Positions 8,291-18,521 are shown, counted from the first letter of the stretch. The stretch is 64,000 bases of DNA from Arthrobacter sp. ISL-95 (GCF_018613695.1 NZ_JAGGPR010000008.1:319698-383697); one strand, 5' to 3'. Numbers and translations are program-made. Notes: generated by a model not told the origin, from the sequence alone.

Positions 8291-8339
8291 GGAATGCACT
8301 TCTTCAAGTCCTTCCCCAGTGCTTTGCAAAGGAGCAAAA

Positions 8340-9527
8340 ATGACCCCGCAGCCCACCCCGCAGGACCGCTTCACCTTTGGCCTCTGGACTGTCGGCTGGA
8401 CCGGCGCCGATCCCTTCGGCGTAGCCACGCGTCCGGCGTTGGATCCTGTAGAAGCAGTTCACAAGCTCGCTGAGCTTGGCGCTTACGGGATCACGTTCCA
8501 TGACAACGACCTCATTCCTTTCGATGCCACGGCCTCCGAGCGTGACCTCATCCTGAAGAACTTCAAGGCAGCCTTGGCCGAGACCGGCCTGAAGACGCCC
8601 ATGGTTACCACCAACCTGTTCAGCCACCCCGTGTTCAAGGACGGCGGATTCACCTCGAATGATCGCTCCATCCGCCGCTTTGCCCTGAGCAAGATCCTCC
8701 GGAACATCGATCTCGCCGCTGAACTGGGTGCCGAGACCTTCGTAATGTGGGGCGGCCGTGAAGGCAGCGAATACGACGGTTCCAAGGACCTCTCGGCAGC
8801 GCTGGACCGCATGAAGGAAGGCGTGGACACCGCAGCCGGGTACATCAAGGAAAAGGGCTACGGCCTCCGGATCGCCCTGGAACCCAAGCCGAACGAACCC
8901 CGCGGCGACATCTTCCTGCCCACCGTCGGCCACGGCTTGGCCTTCATTGCGCAGCTCGAACACGGCGACATCGTGGGCCTCAACCCGGAAACCGGCCACG
9001 AGCAGATGGCCGGGCTGAACTTCACGCACGGCATTGCCCAGGCACTGTGGGCGGGCAAGCTCTTCCACATCGACCTCAATGGTCAGCGCGGCATCAAGTA
9101 CGACCAAGACCTCGTTTTCGGCCACGGAGACCTCACCAGCGCCTTCTTCACCGTGGACCTGCTGGAGAACGGCTTCCCCAATGGCGGCCCCACGTACGAT
9201 GGTCCGCGCCACTTCGACTACAAGCCGTCCCGCACCGATGGTTATGACGGCGTGTGGGAATCTGCCACGTCCAACATGTCCATGTATCTCTTGCTGAAGG
9301 AACGCGCTTTGGCTTTCCGTGCAGACCCGGACGTCCAGGAAGCACTCGCCACCTCAGGCGTGTTCGAACTCGGCGAGTCAACGCTGAACGCCGGAGAGAC
9401 CACTGCGGACTTGCTGGCTGACGCAACCGCTTACGAGACGTTCGACGCCGACAAGGCCGCCGAGCGCTCGTTCGCCTTCGTCCGCCTTAACCAGCTGGCT
9501 ATCGAGCACCTTCTCGGCGCCCGCTAG
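8340..9527 (+). CDS. xylA: Xylose isomerase
   Basis: Interconverts D-xylose and D-xylulose in the cytoplasm. The 395-residue length and sequence fit the short class I actinobacterial enzymes. The catalytic FHDNDL motif holds His54 and Asp57, and the [10 protein letters not shown] motif holds Glu181 and Lys183, the same numbering as the Actinoplanes and Streptomyces enzymes. I chose ATG 8340 because AAAGGAG precedes it at ideal distance; the frame is open 51 bases further up. It is first in the xylAB operon and divergent from the ROK repressor. An inverted repeat separates it from xylB. Confidence 0.97.
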   Translation: MTPQPTPQDRFTFGLWTVGWTGADPFGVATRPALDPVEAVHKLAELGAYGITFHDNDLIPFDATASERDLILKNFKAALAETGLKTPMVTTNLFSHPVFKDGGFTSNDRSIRRFALSKILRNIDLAAELGAETFVMWGGREGSEYDGSKDLSAALDRMKEGVDTAAGYIKEKGYGLRIALEPKPNEPRGDIFLPTVGHGLAFIAQLEHGDIVGLNPETGHEQMAGLNFTHGIAQALWAGKLFHIDLNGQRGIKYDQDLVFGHGDLTSAFFTVDLLENGFPNGGPTYDGPRHFDYKPSRTDGYDGVWESATSNMSMYLLLKERALAFRADPDVQEALATSGVFELGESTLNAGETTADLLADATAYETFDADKAAERSFAFVRLNQLAIEHLLGAR

Positions 9528-9553
9528 GTCACTTCACCCACCGCAACCCCGTC

Positions 9554-9598
9554 GCCGGGCGCAAGAGATTCCTTTCGGGGTTTCCTTGTCAGCCCGGC
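9554..9598 (+). other. Inverted repeat between xylA and xylB
   Basis: Seven-base GC-rich arms GCCGGGC (9554-9560) and GCCCGGC (9592-9598) flank a 31-base loop. In the mRNA this would sit between the two cistrons and could stabilise the xylA part or damp xylB expression. There is no T-run, so full termination is unlikely. Confidence 0.4.
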
Positions 9599-9623
9599 GG
9601 CGGTCCCCCTAAGGAACACAAAC

Positions 9624-11069
9624 ATGCCTCTCGTAGCCGGGATCGACAGCTCCACCCAGTCCTGCAAAGTTGTCATCCGGGATTCAGTTACCGGCGCGTT
9701 GGTGCGTCAGGGCCGAGCGTCCCACCCTGAGGGGACGGAAGTCCATCCGGAGCACTGGTGGTCTGCCCTGCAGGAAGCGATTGCACAGGCCGGCGGCTTG
9801 GAAGACGTCGACGCCGTGTCGGTCGGCGGCCAGCAGCACGGCATGGTGTGCCTTGACGAATCCGGAGACGTCGTCCGCCCGGCCCTGTTGTGGAACGACA
9901 CCCGCTCTGCCCCGGACGCTGAGGAGCTGATCCTCGAAGCCGGCCATGGCGACGCCGCCGCCGGAGCGTCCTACTGGGCGTCAAACACCGGAACCGTGCC
10001 CGTCGCGTCGTTGACTGCCACCAAGCTCCGATGGTTGGCACGGAACGAACCCGCGAACGCCCAACGGACTGCAGCCCTGTGCCTACCCCACGATTGGCTG
10101 TCCTGGCGCCTGGCCGGACACGGACCCGGCAGTGGACCGGCTTCTTTGGACCTCCTCCGCACAGACCGCTCGGATGCTTCCGGTACGGGCTACTTCTCGT
10201 CCTCCAGCGGCGAATACCTGCCGGAGGTCCTCAAAGACACCCTTGGCCACGTCCCAGTACTGCCGGTCGTCGTCGGCCCCTTGGAAACTGCGGGTAAGAC
10301 ACCGGGCGGGGCACTGATCGGCCCGGGTGCGGGCGACAACGCTGCAGCAGGGCTGGGCGTGAGTGCCGCCGTCGGGGACGTCGTCATGTCAATTGGAACG
10401 TCAGGGACGGTCTTCGCGGTTTCGGATGTTCCGGCGATGGACGCCAGCGGGCTCGTGGCTGGCTTCGCGGACGCTACCGGCAACTACCTGCCGTTGGCCT
10501 GCACACTCAACGCGACCCGAATCTTCGAGGCCACAGCTGCACTGCTCGGCGTAACCCTTGCGGAACTCGGCAACTTGGCCCTGTCCGCTCCGGAAGGCGC
10601 CCAAGGGCTGACCCTCGTCCCGTATTTCGAGGGCGAACGGACCCCAAATCTGCCGGACGCCACCGGTTCCCTCCACGGCATCACGGTTTCCAACTACACT
10701 CCAGCCAACATGGCACGGGCCGCCGTAGAGGGCGTGCTGTGTTCCCTGGCCGACGGACTTGCTGCTTTGCAGGCACAGGGCGTCTCCGCCCGGCGCATCA
10801 TCCTGGTGGGCGGCGGTGCGCAATCGGAGGCGGTCCAGCAGATCGCGGCTGCAGCCTTTGGTGTGCCGGTGTTCGTCCCCGAACCCGGAGAATACGTGGC
10901 GGACGGCGCGGCCCGGCAAGCCGCAGGCATTCTCACAGGAAAACTGCCCTCATGGTCTCTTGAGGGAACCGTGGTTCACCACCGAACTGACGCCGGGAAC
11001 CCCGAGTTCCTTACTCCGGAGTTCCTGACAAGGTACCGCTATTACGCCGCCAAGGTGGCCAAAGGCTGA
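9624..11069 (+). CDS. xylB: Xylulokinase
   Basis: Phosphorylates D-xylulose to D-xylulose 5-phosphate for the pentose phosphate pathway. This 481-residue FGGY kinase has the N-terminal ATPase loop [12 protein letters not shown], the xylulokinase-typical [10 protein letters not shown] segment, the catalytic-base region GAGDNAAAG with Asp238, and the C-terminal nucleotide-binding [16 protein letters not shown] precedes the ATG. It follows xylA by 96 bases and is followed at 30 bases by a LacI regulator gene on the same strand. Confidence 0.95.
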   Translation: MPLVAGIDSSTQSCKVVIRDSVTGALVRQGRASHPEGTEVHPEHWWSALQEAIAQAGGLEDVDAVSVGGQQHGMVCLDESGDVVRPALLWNDTRSAPDAEELILEAGHGDAAAGASYWASNTGTVPVASLTATKLRWLARNEPANAQRTAALCLPHDWLSWRLAGHGPGSGPASLDLLRTDRSDASGTGYFSSSSGEYLPEVLKDTLGHVPVLPVVVGPLETAGKTPGGALIGPGAGDNAAAGLGVSAAVGDVVMSIGTSGTVFAVSDVPAMDASGLVAGFADATGNYLPLACTLNATRIFEATAALLGVTLAELGNLALSAPEGAQGLTLVPYFEGERTPNLPDATGSLHGITVSNYTPANMARAAVEGVLCSLADGLAALQAQGVSARRIILVGGGAQSEAVQQIAAAAFGVPVFVPEPGEYVADGAARQAAGILTGKLPSWSLEGTVVHHRTDAGNPEFLTPEFLTRYRYYAAKVAKG

Positions 11070-11099
11070 TCGCCGTTGCGGGTGCTCTATCGTGACAGG

Positions 11100-12122
11100 G
11101 TGAGCACTGAACAATCCGCATCCACCCGGCCTCCCGTGATGGAGGACGTTGCCCGCGTGGCAGGTGTCTCCCACCAGACCGTCTCCCGGGTCCTGAACAA
11201 CCACCCCAACGTGAGTTCCAAGACCCGCGAGCGCGTGGAACAGGCCATCACTGAACTGGGGTACCGCCGGAACACCGCCGCCCGAAGCCTGGTCACTCGG
11301 CGTTCCCAGACCATTGGCGTGCTCGGCAGCGAGATGGCACAGTACGGGCCGTCCCACACGCTCCTCGGGGTTCAACAGGCAGCACGGGATGCGGGCTACT
11401 TCGTGAGCGTCGCCGGGCTGCGGGAAGTAACGCCTGAAACCATCAAGGACGCCATGGCGCACTTCATGGACCAAGGCGTAGACGGCATCGTAGTAACTGT
11501 GCCCCACCCGGGGACTTTTGATGTCCTCAAAGACATCACTGCTCAAGTGCCGCTGGTTGCTGTTGGATCCATCGGCGATGAACACCTCACCGGCGCCACG
11601 GTTGACCAGCGGCAGGGTGCCCGACTCGCCGTCGAGCATCTTTTGGAACTTGGGCACCAGCGGATCGGGCACCTGTCCGGACCCGCCGATTGGATTGATA
11701 CCGCTGCCCGGATCGAAGGTTGGCGGGACGCGCTGGGCGAGGCCGGGGTTGACCCGGAGACCCTTATCGAGGGCGACTGGAGTGCCGAATGCGGGTACCG
11801 GGAAGGCTTGAAAATCGCCGCCGAACGCTCCGTGACAGCCCTGTTCGTCGCCAATGATCAGATGGCCCTGGGCGTCCTCCGGGCATTTCATGAAGTTGGC
11901 GTCCAGGTGCCGGAGGACATCAGCGTAGTGGGCTTTGACGACCAACCGGAATCGGCATACTTCATACCGCCGCTGACCACGGTGGCGCAGGACTTCGAGG
12001 AACTCGGCCGGCGCTGCATCGGCTTGCTCTTGGATCGGCTGGAAAGCGGCTCTACCGGCACGCCTGCCACGGTGGCGCCGCGGCTGGTTATCCGATCCAC
12101 CACGGCTACCGCCGCCAGCTAG
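11100..12122 (+). CDS. LacI-family regulator, probable arabinose regulator
   Basis: A 340-residue LacI/GalR protein with HTH VMEDVARVAGVSHQTVSRVL, the hinge region, and a sugar-binding domain ending SVVGFDDQPESAYFIPPLTTV. The start is the GTG at 11100, a weak choice because no convincing ribosome site is seen; the HTH begins 15 residues later. It lies after xylB and before araB on one strand. A lac-operator-like palindrome in front of araB is its likely target, making it an L-arabinose or general pentose repressor. That target is inferred from position. Confidence 0.9.
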   Translation: MSTEQSASTRPPVMEDVARVAGVSHQTVSRVLNNHPNVSSKTRERVEQAITELGYRRNTAARSLVTRRSQTIGVLGSEMAQYGPSHTLLGVQQAARDAGYFVSVAGLREVTPETIKDAMAHFMDQGVDGIVVTVPHPGTFDVLKDITAQVPLVAVGSIGDEHLTGATVDQRQGARLAVEHLLELGHQRIGHLSGPADWIDTAARIEGWRDALGEAGVDPETLIEGDWSAECGYREGLKIAAERSVTALFVANDQMALGVLRAFHEVGVQVPEDISVVGFDDQPESAYFIPPLTTVAQDFEELGRRCIGLLLDRLESGSTGTPATVAPRLVIRSTTATAAS

Positions 12123-12148
12123 CCTAAGCCTCACTACTGAACTTAACC

Positions 12149-12200
12149 GGGGAACAGCAGACACTCTTATGCGGCCCCCAATAAGGCATTAGCTGTCCCC
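12149..12200 (+). other. Stem-loop after the LacI gene
   Basis: Arms 12149-12158 and 12192-12200 (GGGGAACAGC against GCTGTCCCC, one bulge) enclose a 33-base loop. It may end the regulator transcript before the araB promoter. No T-run follows, so the call is tentative. Confidence 0.35.
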
Positions 12201-12258
12201 TACTTGGGTGGGCCTGCGGTTGGCCCCTTCATAAGTACCAGTTCCACGCGGTCTCCTC

Positions 12259-12290
12259 TTGACATCAAAGTTGTGAGCGCTAACAATTGC
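12259..12290 (+). promoter_or_regulatory. araB promoter with lac-like operator
   Basis: -35 TTGACA (12259-12264), a 17-bp spacer and -10 AACAAT (12282-12287). The palindrome TTGTGAGCGCTAACAA (12271-12286) fills the spacer and -10. It is strikingly similar to the Escherichia coli lac operator, including the central GAGCG and AACAATT flank. Bound LacI-family protein would block RNA polymerase directly. Confidence 0.75.
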
Positions 12291-12359
12291 ATCAGACCTT
12301 CTTCAGTTTTCCACCCCGACCCCCGGCAATGAGGCCTTGGCCAGCCGGATGGAGACCCC

Positions 12360-14093
12360 ATGAATACCTCTGAAAACATCCCGCTCGATGAGCAGTTCGT
12401 CATTGGCGTGGACTATGGCACTTTGTCCGGCCGCGCCGTCGTGGTGCGCGTATCTGACGGCGCAGAGATCGGCAGCGGCGTCTTCGAATACCCGCACGCA
12501 GTGGTCTCGGATCGTCTCCCCGGCTCCGGCCAGCGACTCCCGGCCGACTGGGCCCTTCAGGTGCCCAACGACTACCGCGACGTCCTGCGCAATGCTGTAC
12601 CGGCCGCCGTCGCCGATGCCGGAATCAACCCGGATTGTGTGGTGGGCATCGCTACTGACTTCACCGCGTGCACCATGGTTCCAACTACGGCTGATGGCAC
12701 GCCGCTGAACGAGCTGGAACGCTTCTCGGACCGGCCACACGCTTTCGTCAAGCTGTGGCGTCATCACGCAGCCCAGCCGCAGGCGGACCGCATCAACAAG
12801 CTTGCCGAAGAACGCGGCGAGTCCTGGCTTCCCCGTTACGGTGGCCTGATCTCCTCTGAATGGGAATTCGCCAAGGGGCTGCAACTCCTCGAAGAGGATC
12901 CGGAAGTCTACGGCGCCATGGATCACTGGGTCGAGGCCGCGGACTGGATCGTCTGGCAGCTCTGCGGCAGCTATGTCCGCAACGCGTGCACAGCCGGCTA
13001 CAAAGGCATCTACCAGGACGGGAAGTACCCGTCCGAGGACTTCCTGGCAGCGCTTAACCCGGAGTTCAAGGGCTTCGTGTCCGAGAAGCTGGAACACACC
13101 ATCGGCCGTTTGGGCGACGCTGCCGGCTACCTCACCGAGGAAGCCGCGGCGTGGACCGGGCTTCCCGCAGGGATCGCCGTAGCAGTGGGCAACGTTGATG
13201 CCCACGTCAGCGCACCTGCCGCAAAAGCTGTTGAACCCGGACAGCTCGTGGCCATCATGGGCACGTCCACCTGCCACGTCATGAACGGCGACGTCCTCCG
13301 TGAAGTCCCCGGCATGTGCGGAGTAGTGGACGGCGGCATCGTGGATGGGCTTTGGGGTTACGAAGCAGGCCAGTCCGGGGTGGGCGACATCTTCGGTTGG
13401 TTCACCAAGAACGGCGTACCACCGGAGTACCACCAAGCCGCCAAAGACAAGGGCTTGGGTATCCACGAATACCTCACCGAACTCGCGGAGAAGCAAGCAA
13501 TCGGCGAGCACGGACTGATCGCCCTGGACTGGCACTCCGGCAACCGCTCAGTGCTGGTGGACCACGAGCTTTCCGGCGTGGTGGTGGGCCAGACCTTGGC
13601 CACCAAACCTGAGGACACGTACCGGGCACTGCTGGAAGCCACGGCCTTCGGAACCCGCACCATCGTTGACGCGTTCCGCGACTCCGGTGTTCCGGTCAAG
13701 GAATTCATCGTGGCCGGCGGGCTGCTGAAGAACAAGTTCCTGATGCAGGTCTACGCCGACATCACCGGCCTGCCGCTCTCCACGATCGGATCCGAACAGG
13801 GTCCTGCGCTGGGCTCCGCAATCCATGCAGCCGTGGCGGCCGGGAAGTACAAGGACATCCGCGAAGCCGCAGCGTCCATGGCAGCAGCTCCCGGCGCCGT
13901 CTACACCCCCATCCCCGAAAACGTGGCCGCCTACGAGGTCCTCTTCCAGGAATACAAAGCTCTGCACGACTACTTCGGCCGGGGCACCAACAACGTCATG
14001 CACCGCCTCAAGGCCATTCAACGGGCAGCGATTCAAGGCTCAGGACAGGGCTCAGCTACCCAGCCCAGCGCCCTGGAAGGAGCCTCAGCATGA
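12360..14093 (+). CDS. araB: L-ribulokinase
   Basis: Phosphorylates L-ribulose to L-ribulose 5-phosphate. The 577-residue size is typical of AraB and longer than other FGGY kinases. The N-terminal phosphate loop is GVDYGTLSGRAVVV, the catalytic aspartate is expected at Asp280 in GNVDAHVSAPA, and the C-terminal motif is VAGGLLKNKFLMQVYADITG. GGAGA precedes the ATG. It is first in an araB-araD-araA-epimerase operon, with araD starting inside its last codons (ATGA overlap). The operator upstream implies LacI-type control instead of AraC activation. Confidence 0.97.
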   Translation: MNTSENIPLDEQFVIGVDYGTLSGRAVVVRVSDGAEIGSGVFEYPHAVVSDRLPGSGQRLPADWALQVPNDYRDVLRNAVPAAVADAGINPDCVVGIATDFTACTMVPTTADGTPLNELERFSDRPHAFVKLWRHHAAQPQADRINKLAEERGESWLPRYGGLISSEWEFAKGLQLLEEDPEVYGAMDHWVEAADWIVWQLCGSYVRNACTAGYKGIYQDGKYPSEDFLAALNPEFKGFVSEKLEHTIGRLGDAAGYLTEEAAAWTGLPAGIAVAVGNVDAHVSAPAAKAVEPGQLVAIMGTSTCHVMNGDVLREVPGMCGVVDGGIVDGLWGYEAGQSGVGDIFGWFTKNGVPPEYHQAAKDKGLGIHEYLTELAEKQAIGEHGLIALDWHSGNRSVLVDHELSGVVVGQTLATKPEDTYRALLEATAFGTRTIVDAFRDSGVPVKEFIVAGGLLKNKFLMQVYADITGLPLSTIGSEQGPALGSAIHAAVAAGKYKDIREAAASMAAAPGAVYTPIPENVAAYEVLFQEYKALHDYFGRGTNNVMHRLKAIQRAAIQGSGQGSATQPSALEGASA

Positions 14094-14797
14094 GCGCGCT
14101 CCTGGAGTCCATTGCCAAAGTCCGCAAGGACGTCTGCGACCTTCACGCCGAACTGACCCGCTATGAACTGGTGGTGTGGACCGCAGGCAACGTCTCGGGC
14201 CGTATCCCCGTGCACGATCTCATGGTGATCAAGCCGTCAGGCGTTTCCTACGATGACCTCACACCCGATCTCATGGTGGTCACTGACCTTTATGGCACAC
14301 CTGTGCGGGGAATGAACACCGGCAGTGCAGGCACCGTGGACTGGGGCAACCCGGACCTCTCGCCGTCTTCTGATACGGCCGCGCACGCCTACGTCTACCG
14401 GCACATGCCCGAGGTTGGCGGCGTGGTCCACACGCACTCAACGTACGCCACGGCCTGGGCTGCACGCGGTGAAGCAATCCCGTGCGTACTCACCATGATG
14501 GGCGACGAATTCGGCGGATCGATTCCCGTGGGACCGTTCGCGCTGATCGGCGACGACTCCATCGGCCAGGGCATTGTGGAGACGCTCAAGAACTCCAACT
14601 CCCCCGCTGTGCTGATGCAGAACCACGGCCCCTTCACTATCGGCAAGTCCGCCCGTGAGGCCGTCAAAGCCGCAGTGATGTGCGAGGAAGTGGCCAGGAC
14701 GGTCCATATTTCCCGGCAACTGGGCGAGCCGCTGCCCATTGATCAGGACAAGATCGATTCCCTCTACAACCGATACCAGAACGTTTACGGCCGCTAA
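14090..14797 (+). CDS. araD: L-ribulose-5-phosphate 4-epimerase
   Basis: Converts L-ribulose 5-phosphate to D-xylulose 5-phosphate, the last arabinose-specific step. This 235-residue class II aldolase/epimerase-family protein has the zinc ligands His114 and His116 in VVHTHSTYATAW, the phosphate-binding TAGNVSGR near the N-terminus, and a QNHGPF motif carrying another ligand histidine. The start overlaps the araB stop by four bases. Length and order match araBDA operons of Gram-positive bacteria. Confidence 0.96.
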   Translation: MSALLESIAKVRKDVCDLHAELTRYELVVWTAGNVSGRIPVHDLMVIKPSGVSYDDLTPDLMVVTDLYGTPVRGMNTGSAGTVDWGNPDLSPSSDTAAHAYVYRHMPEVGGVVHTHSTYATAWAARGEAIPCVLTMMGDEFGGSIPVGPFALIGDDSIGQGIVETLKNSNSPAVLMQNHGPFTIGKSAREAVKAAVMCEEVARTVHISRQLGEPLPIDQDKIDSLYNRYQNVYGR

Positions 14798-14869
14798 CGC
14801 GGACAACCAGGCCGCTGCTGCGGACAACCAGAAGCCACTCGAAACTCAAAAGCACCCAGGAGCCACGAA

Positions 14870-16390
14870 ATGCCCAGCGCAAACAACACTTCCCTCGAAC
14901 AATACGAGGTCTGGTTCCTTACCGGCAGCCAGCACCTCTACGGGGAGGACGTCCTCAAGCAGGTGGCCGCGCAGTCACAGGAGATTGCCAACGCGCTCAA
15001 CGCCAGCAGCGATGTTCCAGTCAAGCTCGTGTGGAAGCCGGTCCTCACCGATTCCGATGCCATCCGCCGCACCGCGCTGGAAGCGAACGCCGATGACTCC
15101 GTGATCGGCGTGACCGCCTGGATGCACACGTTCAGCCCGGCCAAAATGTGGATCCAGGGCCTGGACGCCTTGCGCAAGCCCCTGCTTCACCTGCACACGC
15201 AAGCCAACAGGGACCTGCCGTGGGCTGACATCGATTTCGATTTCATGAACCTCAACCAGGCAGCCCACGGTGACCGGGAGTTTGGATACATCCAGTCGCG
15301 GCTCGGCGTGCCACGGAAGACCGTCGTCGGGCATGTCAGTAACCCTGAGGTTGCCCGGCAGGTGGGCGCCTGGCAGCGCGCCTCGGCCGGCTGGGCGGCG
15401 ATCCGTACCCTGAAGCTGACCCGTTTCGGCGACAACATGCGCAACGTCGCCGTCACGGAAGGTGACAAGACCGAAGCTGAGCTTCGCTTCGGCGTCTCGG
15501 TCAACACGTGGTCCGTCAATGAGCTTGCGGACGCTGTCCACGCAACCGCAGAGTCCGACGTCGACGCCTTGGTTGCCGAGTACGAGCGCCTTTATGAGGT
15601 GGCTGACGAGCTAAAGGCCGACGGCGCCCGCCACGAGTCGCTGCGGTACAGCGCCAAGATCGAACTGGGTCTCCGCAGCTTCCTTGAAGCCAACGGATCC
15701 GCGGCATTCACGACGTCCTTCGAGGATTTGGGCGCCCTGCGTCAGCTGCCGGGCATGGCCGTCCAGCGCCTGATGGCCGACGGGTACGGCTTTGGCGCCG
15801 AGGGCGACTGGAAGACCGCCATCCTGGTCCGCGCCGCCAAGGTCATGGGCGGCGACCTGCCCGGTGGTGCGTCGCTCATGGAGGACTACACGTACCATCT
15901 GGAGCCGGGGAGCGAGAAGATCCTGGGCGCGCACATGCTGGAGGTTTGCCCGTCGCTGACCGCCAAGAAGCCGCGCGTAGAGATTCACCCGCTGGGCATT
16001 GGCGGCAAGGAAGACCCCGTCCGCATGGTGTTCGATACCGACGCCGGCCCCGGCATTGTGGTAGCGCTGTCCGATATGCGCGATCGGTTCCGCCTGGTGG
16101 CGAACGTGGTGGACGTCGTGGACCTCGACCAGCCACTCCCGAACCTGCCGGTTGCCCGCGCGCTCTGGGAACCGAAGCCCAACTTCGCTACCTCCGCCGC
16201 CGCGTGGCTCACCGCCGGCGCAGCTCACCACACGGTATTGTCCACGCAGGTGGGCCTGGACGTGTTCGAGGATTTCGCCGAAATCGCCAAAACGGAACTC
16301 CTTACCATTGACGAAGGCACCACCATCAAACAGTTTAAGAAGGAACTCAACTGGAACGCCGCCTACTACAAGTTGGCCGGCGGCCTGTGA
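14870..16390 (+). CDS. araA: L-arabinose isomerase
   Basis: Isomerises L-arabinose to L-ribulose using a divalent metal. The 506-residue length matches the family (about 500). Expected metal ligands are visible at Glu311 in [10 protein letters not shown], Glu338 in LMEDYTYH, His355 in [11 protein letters not shown] and His453 or His454 in [11 protein letters not shown]. It follows araD by 72 bases. The stop overlaps the GTG start of an aldose epimerase gene, so that gene is coupled to it. Confidence 0.97.
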   Translation: MPSANNTSLEQYEVWFLTGSQHLYGEDVLKQVAAQSQEIANALNASSDVPVKLVWKPVLTDSDAIRRTALEANADDSVIGVTAWMHTFSPAKMWIQGLDALRKPLLHLHTQANRDLPWADIDFDFMNLNQAAHGDREFGYIQSRLGVPRKTVVGHVSNPEVARQVGAWQRASAGWAAIRTLKLTRFGDNMRNVAVTEGDKTEAELRFGVSVNTWSVNELADAVHATAESDVDALVAEYERLYEVADELKADGARHESLRYSAKIELGLRSFLEANGSAAFTTSFEDLGALRQLPGMAVQRLMADGYGFGAEGDWKTAILVRAAKVMGGDLPGGASLMEDYTYHLEPGSEKILGAHMLEVCPSLTAKKPRVEIHPLGIGGKEDPVRMVFDTDAGPGIVVALSDMRDRFRLVANVVDVVDLDQPLPNLPVARALWEPKPNFATSAAAWLTAGAAHHTVLSTQVGLDVFEDFAEIAKTELLTIDEGTTIKQFKKELNWNAAYYKLAGGL

Positions 16391-17298
16391 GCACGGAATT
16401 CACGCTGAGCGCGGGCGGTTACACAGCAGTTGTGACCGCCCGCGCGGCCGCGCTGCGCGTTCTGCAGTATGAGGGCCGGGATCTCGTTGTTCCATTTCCG
16501 GAGGGTGGTCCCATCCCGGACTACCGCGGCGTCATTGCCGCGCCGTGGCCCAACAGGATCGCGGACGGCACGTACAGTTTCGACGGCGTCGAGCACCAGG
16601 TGCCGATCAACGAACCTGAGCGGGCAACTGCCTTGCACGGGCTCGCCTTCGCGCTCGACTGGGCGGTGAAAGAGTCCGACGCCGGCGCGCTTACCTTGAC
16701 GTGCACGGTGGGGCCCACCGCGGGATACCCGTTCGTGCTTGAGCTTTCGGCCCGGTTCACGCTGGATAAGGCCGGTCTGCACACCTCCATCACTGCCCGG
16801 AACGCCGCTGATGTCGCCGCTCCCTACGGAGTGTGCCCGCACCCGTACCTCGTGGCCGGCTCGTCGCCGCTGGACGAATGGGTTCTCGAGTTTGACGCCG
16901 ACTCTTTCCTGGACGTCACGCCGGACCGGCTACTGCCCGTTGGCGTTGTTCCCGTGGACGGCCACGCTTTCGACTTCCGTTCCGCGCGCGCCATCGGCAG
17001 CACCGAGATCGATCACGCCTTTACGGGAATAGCGTTCGACGGCGGTCTGGCGCGGTTGTCGCTGCGCGACCCGGCGGGCACCGGCGTCGGGACGTCCGGG
17101 GTAGGGATGTCGTGGGACGAAAGCTGCCCGTGGCTGCAAATCCACACGGCCGACAAGCCAGCGCCGATCCCCAGCCGGATCGGCCTTGCCGTGGAGCCCA
17201 TGACCTGCCCGCCGGACGCCTTCAACAGCGGCACGGACCTGATCCGGCTGGAACCGGGCGCCCAGCACACGGCGTCCTGGAGCATCTACGCCCTGTAG
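16387..17298 (+). CDS. Aldose 1-epimerase family protein
   Basis: A 303-residue galactose-mutarotase-like protein that should interconvert alpha and beta anomers of a free sugar. The segments [16 protein letters not shown], the histidine-bearing [11 protein letters not shown] and [11 protein letters not shown] match the catalytic and substrate-binding histidine regions of the family. The GTG start overlaps the araA stop (GTGA), making it the last gene of the ara operon. It probably feeds the preferred L-arabinose anomer to AraA. The stop is followed within 3 bases by a 68-bp palindrome that may end transcription. Confidence 0.9.
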   Translation: MSTEFTLSAGGYTAVVTARAAALRVLQYEGRDLVVPFPEGGPIPDYRGVIAAPWPNRIADGTYSFDGVEHQVPINEPERATALHGLAFALDWAVKESDAGALTLTCTVGPTAGYPFVLELSARFTLDKAGLHTSITARNAADVAAPYGVCPHPYLVAGSSPLDEWVLEFDADSFLDVTPDRLLPVGVVPVDGHAFDFRSARAIGSTEIDHAFTGIAFDGGLARLSLRDPAGTGVGTSGVGMSWDESCPWLQIHTADKPAPIPSRIGLAVEPMTCPPDAFNSGTDLIRLEPGAQHTASWSIYAL

Positions 17299-17300
17299 CC

Positions 17301-17368
17301 ACCCAACTAAGTAGCAGTTAAGCGCGTTTTGACCACTCAAAACGCGCTTAACTGCGACTCAGTTGGGT
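17301..17368. repeat. 68-bp dispersed palindrome, copy 1
   Basis: Outer arms ACCCAACT (17301-17308) and AGTTGGGT (17361-17368), a 5x5 internal loop, then a perfect 19-bp stem (17314-17332 with 17337-17355) around CCAC. It lies between convergent genes and probably acts as a bidirectional terminator. A 68-bp homologue occurs at 40191-40258, with 57 of 68 positions identical by my hand count, and a shortened relative lies at 30374-30398. Confidence 0.8.
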
Positions 17369-17378
17369 GCGCGGGGAC

Positions 17379-18395
17379 TTAACTGCCAGCGCCCGCAGTG
17401 CTTTGGCGGACCACCAGTTCGGGCGTGAACACCACGGACCGGTGCTTGGTTCCGCCGCTCTCCTGTTCCTCCGCGAGCAACTCGATGGCGGTCCGGCCCA
17501 AGGCCTCGGTGGGCTGGCGGATGGAGGACAAGGGGACTACGGCGGAGATGGCGAAGTCGATGTCGTCATAGCCGATCAGCGCGATGTCCTCGGGAATCCG
17601 AACCGTCCGCAACATGGTCAGCGACTGCATGACACCCAGCGCCAGGAGGTCGTTGGAGCAGAACACCGCTTCAGGCCGAAGCTCCGGGGCACGTTCCACC
17701 AAGCTGTTACCCACCTGCCGTCCGGCCAGCACGGTCTGACCGGCGGAGTCCAGAACTTCAACACTGGCATCCGACACTTCGGCCACAGCACGCTGCGCGC
17801 CCTTGAGTCGGCTGGCCACCTGGCGAATGGAGGGCGTACCAACAAAGGCCAGACGACGGCGGCCCAGGTCCAGCACGTGCTTGGCGGCCAGGTACCCGCC
17901 TTCCTCGTCATCCACGGAGACTGAGCTGCAGCGATCGGTGTCCGCGAGTTCGTCCACCAGGACGGTGGGCACACCGCGTTCGCGGAGGGTATCGATCCGC
18001 TCCGCCACATTGCCTACGGGAGAGATCAGCAGGCCCTGGACGCGCTGCTCTTGGAAAAGGTCCATGTAGTGGGCTTCGCGCGAGGCATCTTGCCCGCTGT
18101 CCCCCACCAGTACGACGCTGCCCAGGGCCGTTGCCGCATCTTCCGCCGCGCGAGCCACGGAGGAGAAGAAGGGGTTCCCAACGTCCAGCACGATCAAGCC
18201 GATGGTCCGGCTCTGGCCGGCGCGGAGCTGGCGGGCGGCGTCGTTGCGGACGAAGCCAAGTTCAGCGATGGATTTCAGGACGCGTTCCTTGGTCCTCTGC
18301 GAAACCCTGTCCGGATAATTCAGCACATTGGAAACAGTTCCCACTGCTACCTGGGCGTGAGTGGCAACGTCTTTGATGCTCGCTGTCTGGGACAT
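17379..18395 (-). CDS. LacI-family regulator, probable rhamnose repressor
   Basis: A 338-residue LacI/GalR protein with HTH SIKDVATHAQVAVGTVSNVL and an effector domain containing IALIGYDDIDFA near the C-terminus. I chose ATG 18395 because GGAAAGC precedes it and the HTH begins a few residues later; the frame is open to 18446. It is divergent from rhaM, and the gap holds paired LacI-type half-sites over the rha promoter. It most likely represses the rhamnose operon and is released by L-rhamnose or a catabolite (inference). Confidence 0.9.
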   Translation of the reverse strand: MSQTASIKDVATHAQVAVGTVSNVLNYPDRVSQRTKERVLKSIAELGFVRNDAARQLRAGQSRTIGLIVLDVGNPFFSSVARAAEDAATALGSVVLVGDSGQDASREAHYMDLFQEQRVQGLLISPVGNVAERIDTLRERGVPTVLVDELADTDRCSSVSVDDEEGGYLAAKHVLDLGRRRLAFVGTPSIRQVASRLKGAQRAVAEVSDASVEVLDSAGQTVLAGRQVGNSLVERAPELRPEAVFCSNDLLALGVMQSLTMLRTVRIPEDIALIGYDDIDFAISAVVPLSSIRQPTEALGRTAIELLAEEQESGGTKHRSVVFTPELVVRQSTAGAGS

Positions 18396-18439
18396 GCTTT
18401 CCGATCTCCGCTGGCTGACGTCAATGTGTTGGAAACGCC

Positions 18440-18496
18440 TTGACACCCTCCCGTTTACGAGGGTAATTTGAATCGTAACAAATGAAACGATTCAAA
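18440..18496 (+). promoter_or_regulatory. rha promoter and double LacI-type operator
   Basis: -35 TTGACA (18440-18445), 18-bp spacer, -10 TAATTT (18464-18469). Immediately downstream a perfect 10-bp inverted repeat, TTTGAATCGT (18467-18476) and ACGATTCAAA (18487-18496), flanks 10 bases. Each arm is also one half of a CG-centred LacI site (the second reads TGAAACGATTCA), so two repressor dimers could bind side by side over the start site. Confidence 0.72.
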
Positions 18497-18521
18497 GACG
18501 AGTGACCCTGGAGAACCGCAC

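Noticed and set aside
12303..13535. Long minus-strand frame opposite araB
   Set aside because: araB is unmistakable on the plus strand with full motifs; the opposite frame has no recognisable family and no ribosome site.
17301..17368. Possible integron attC or CRISPR repeat
   Set aside because: Copies are single and dispersed, not clustered with spacers, and no integrase or cas gene is in the window.
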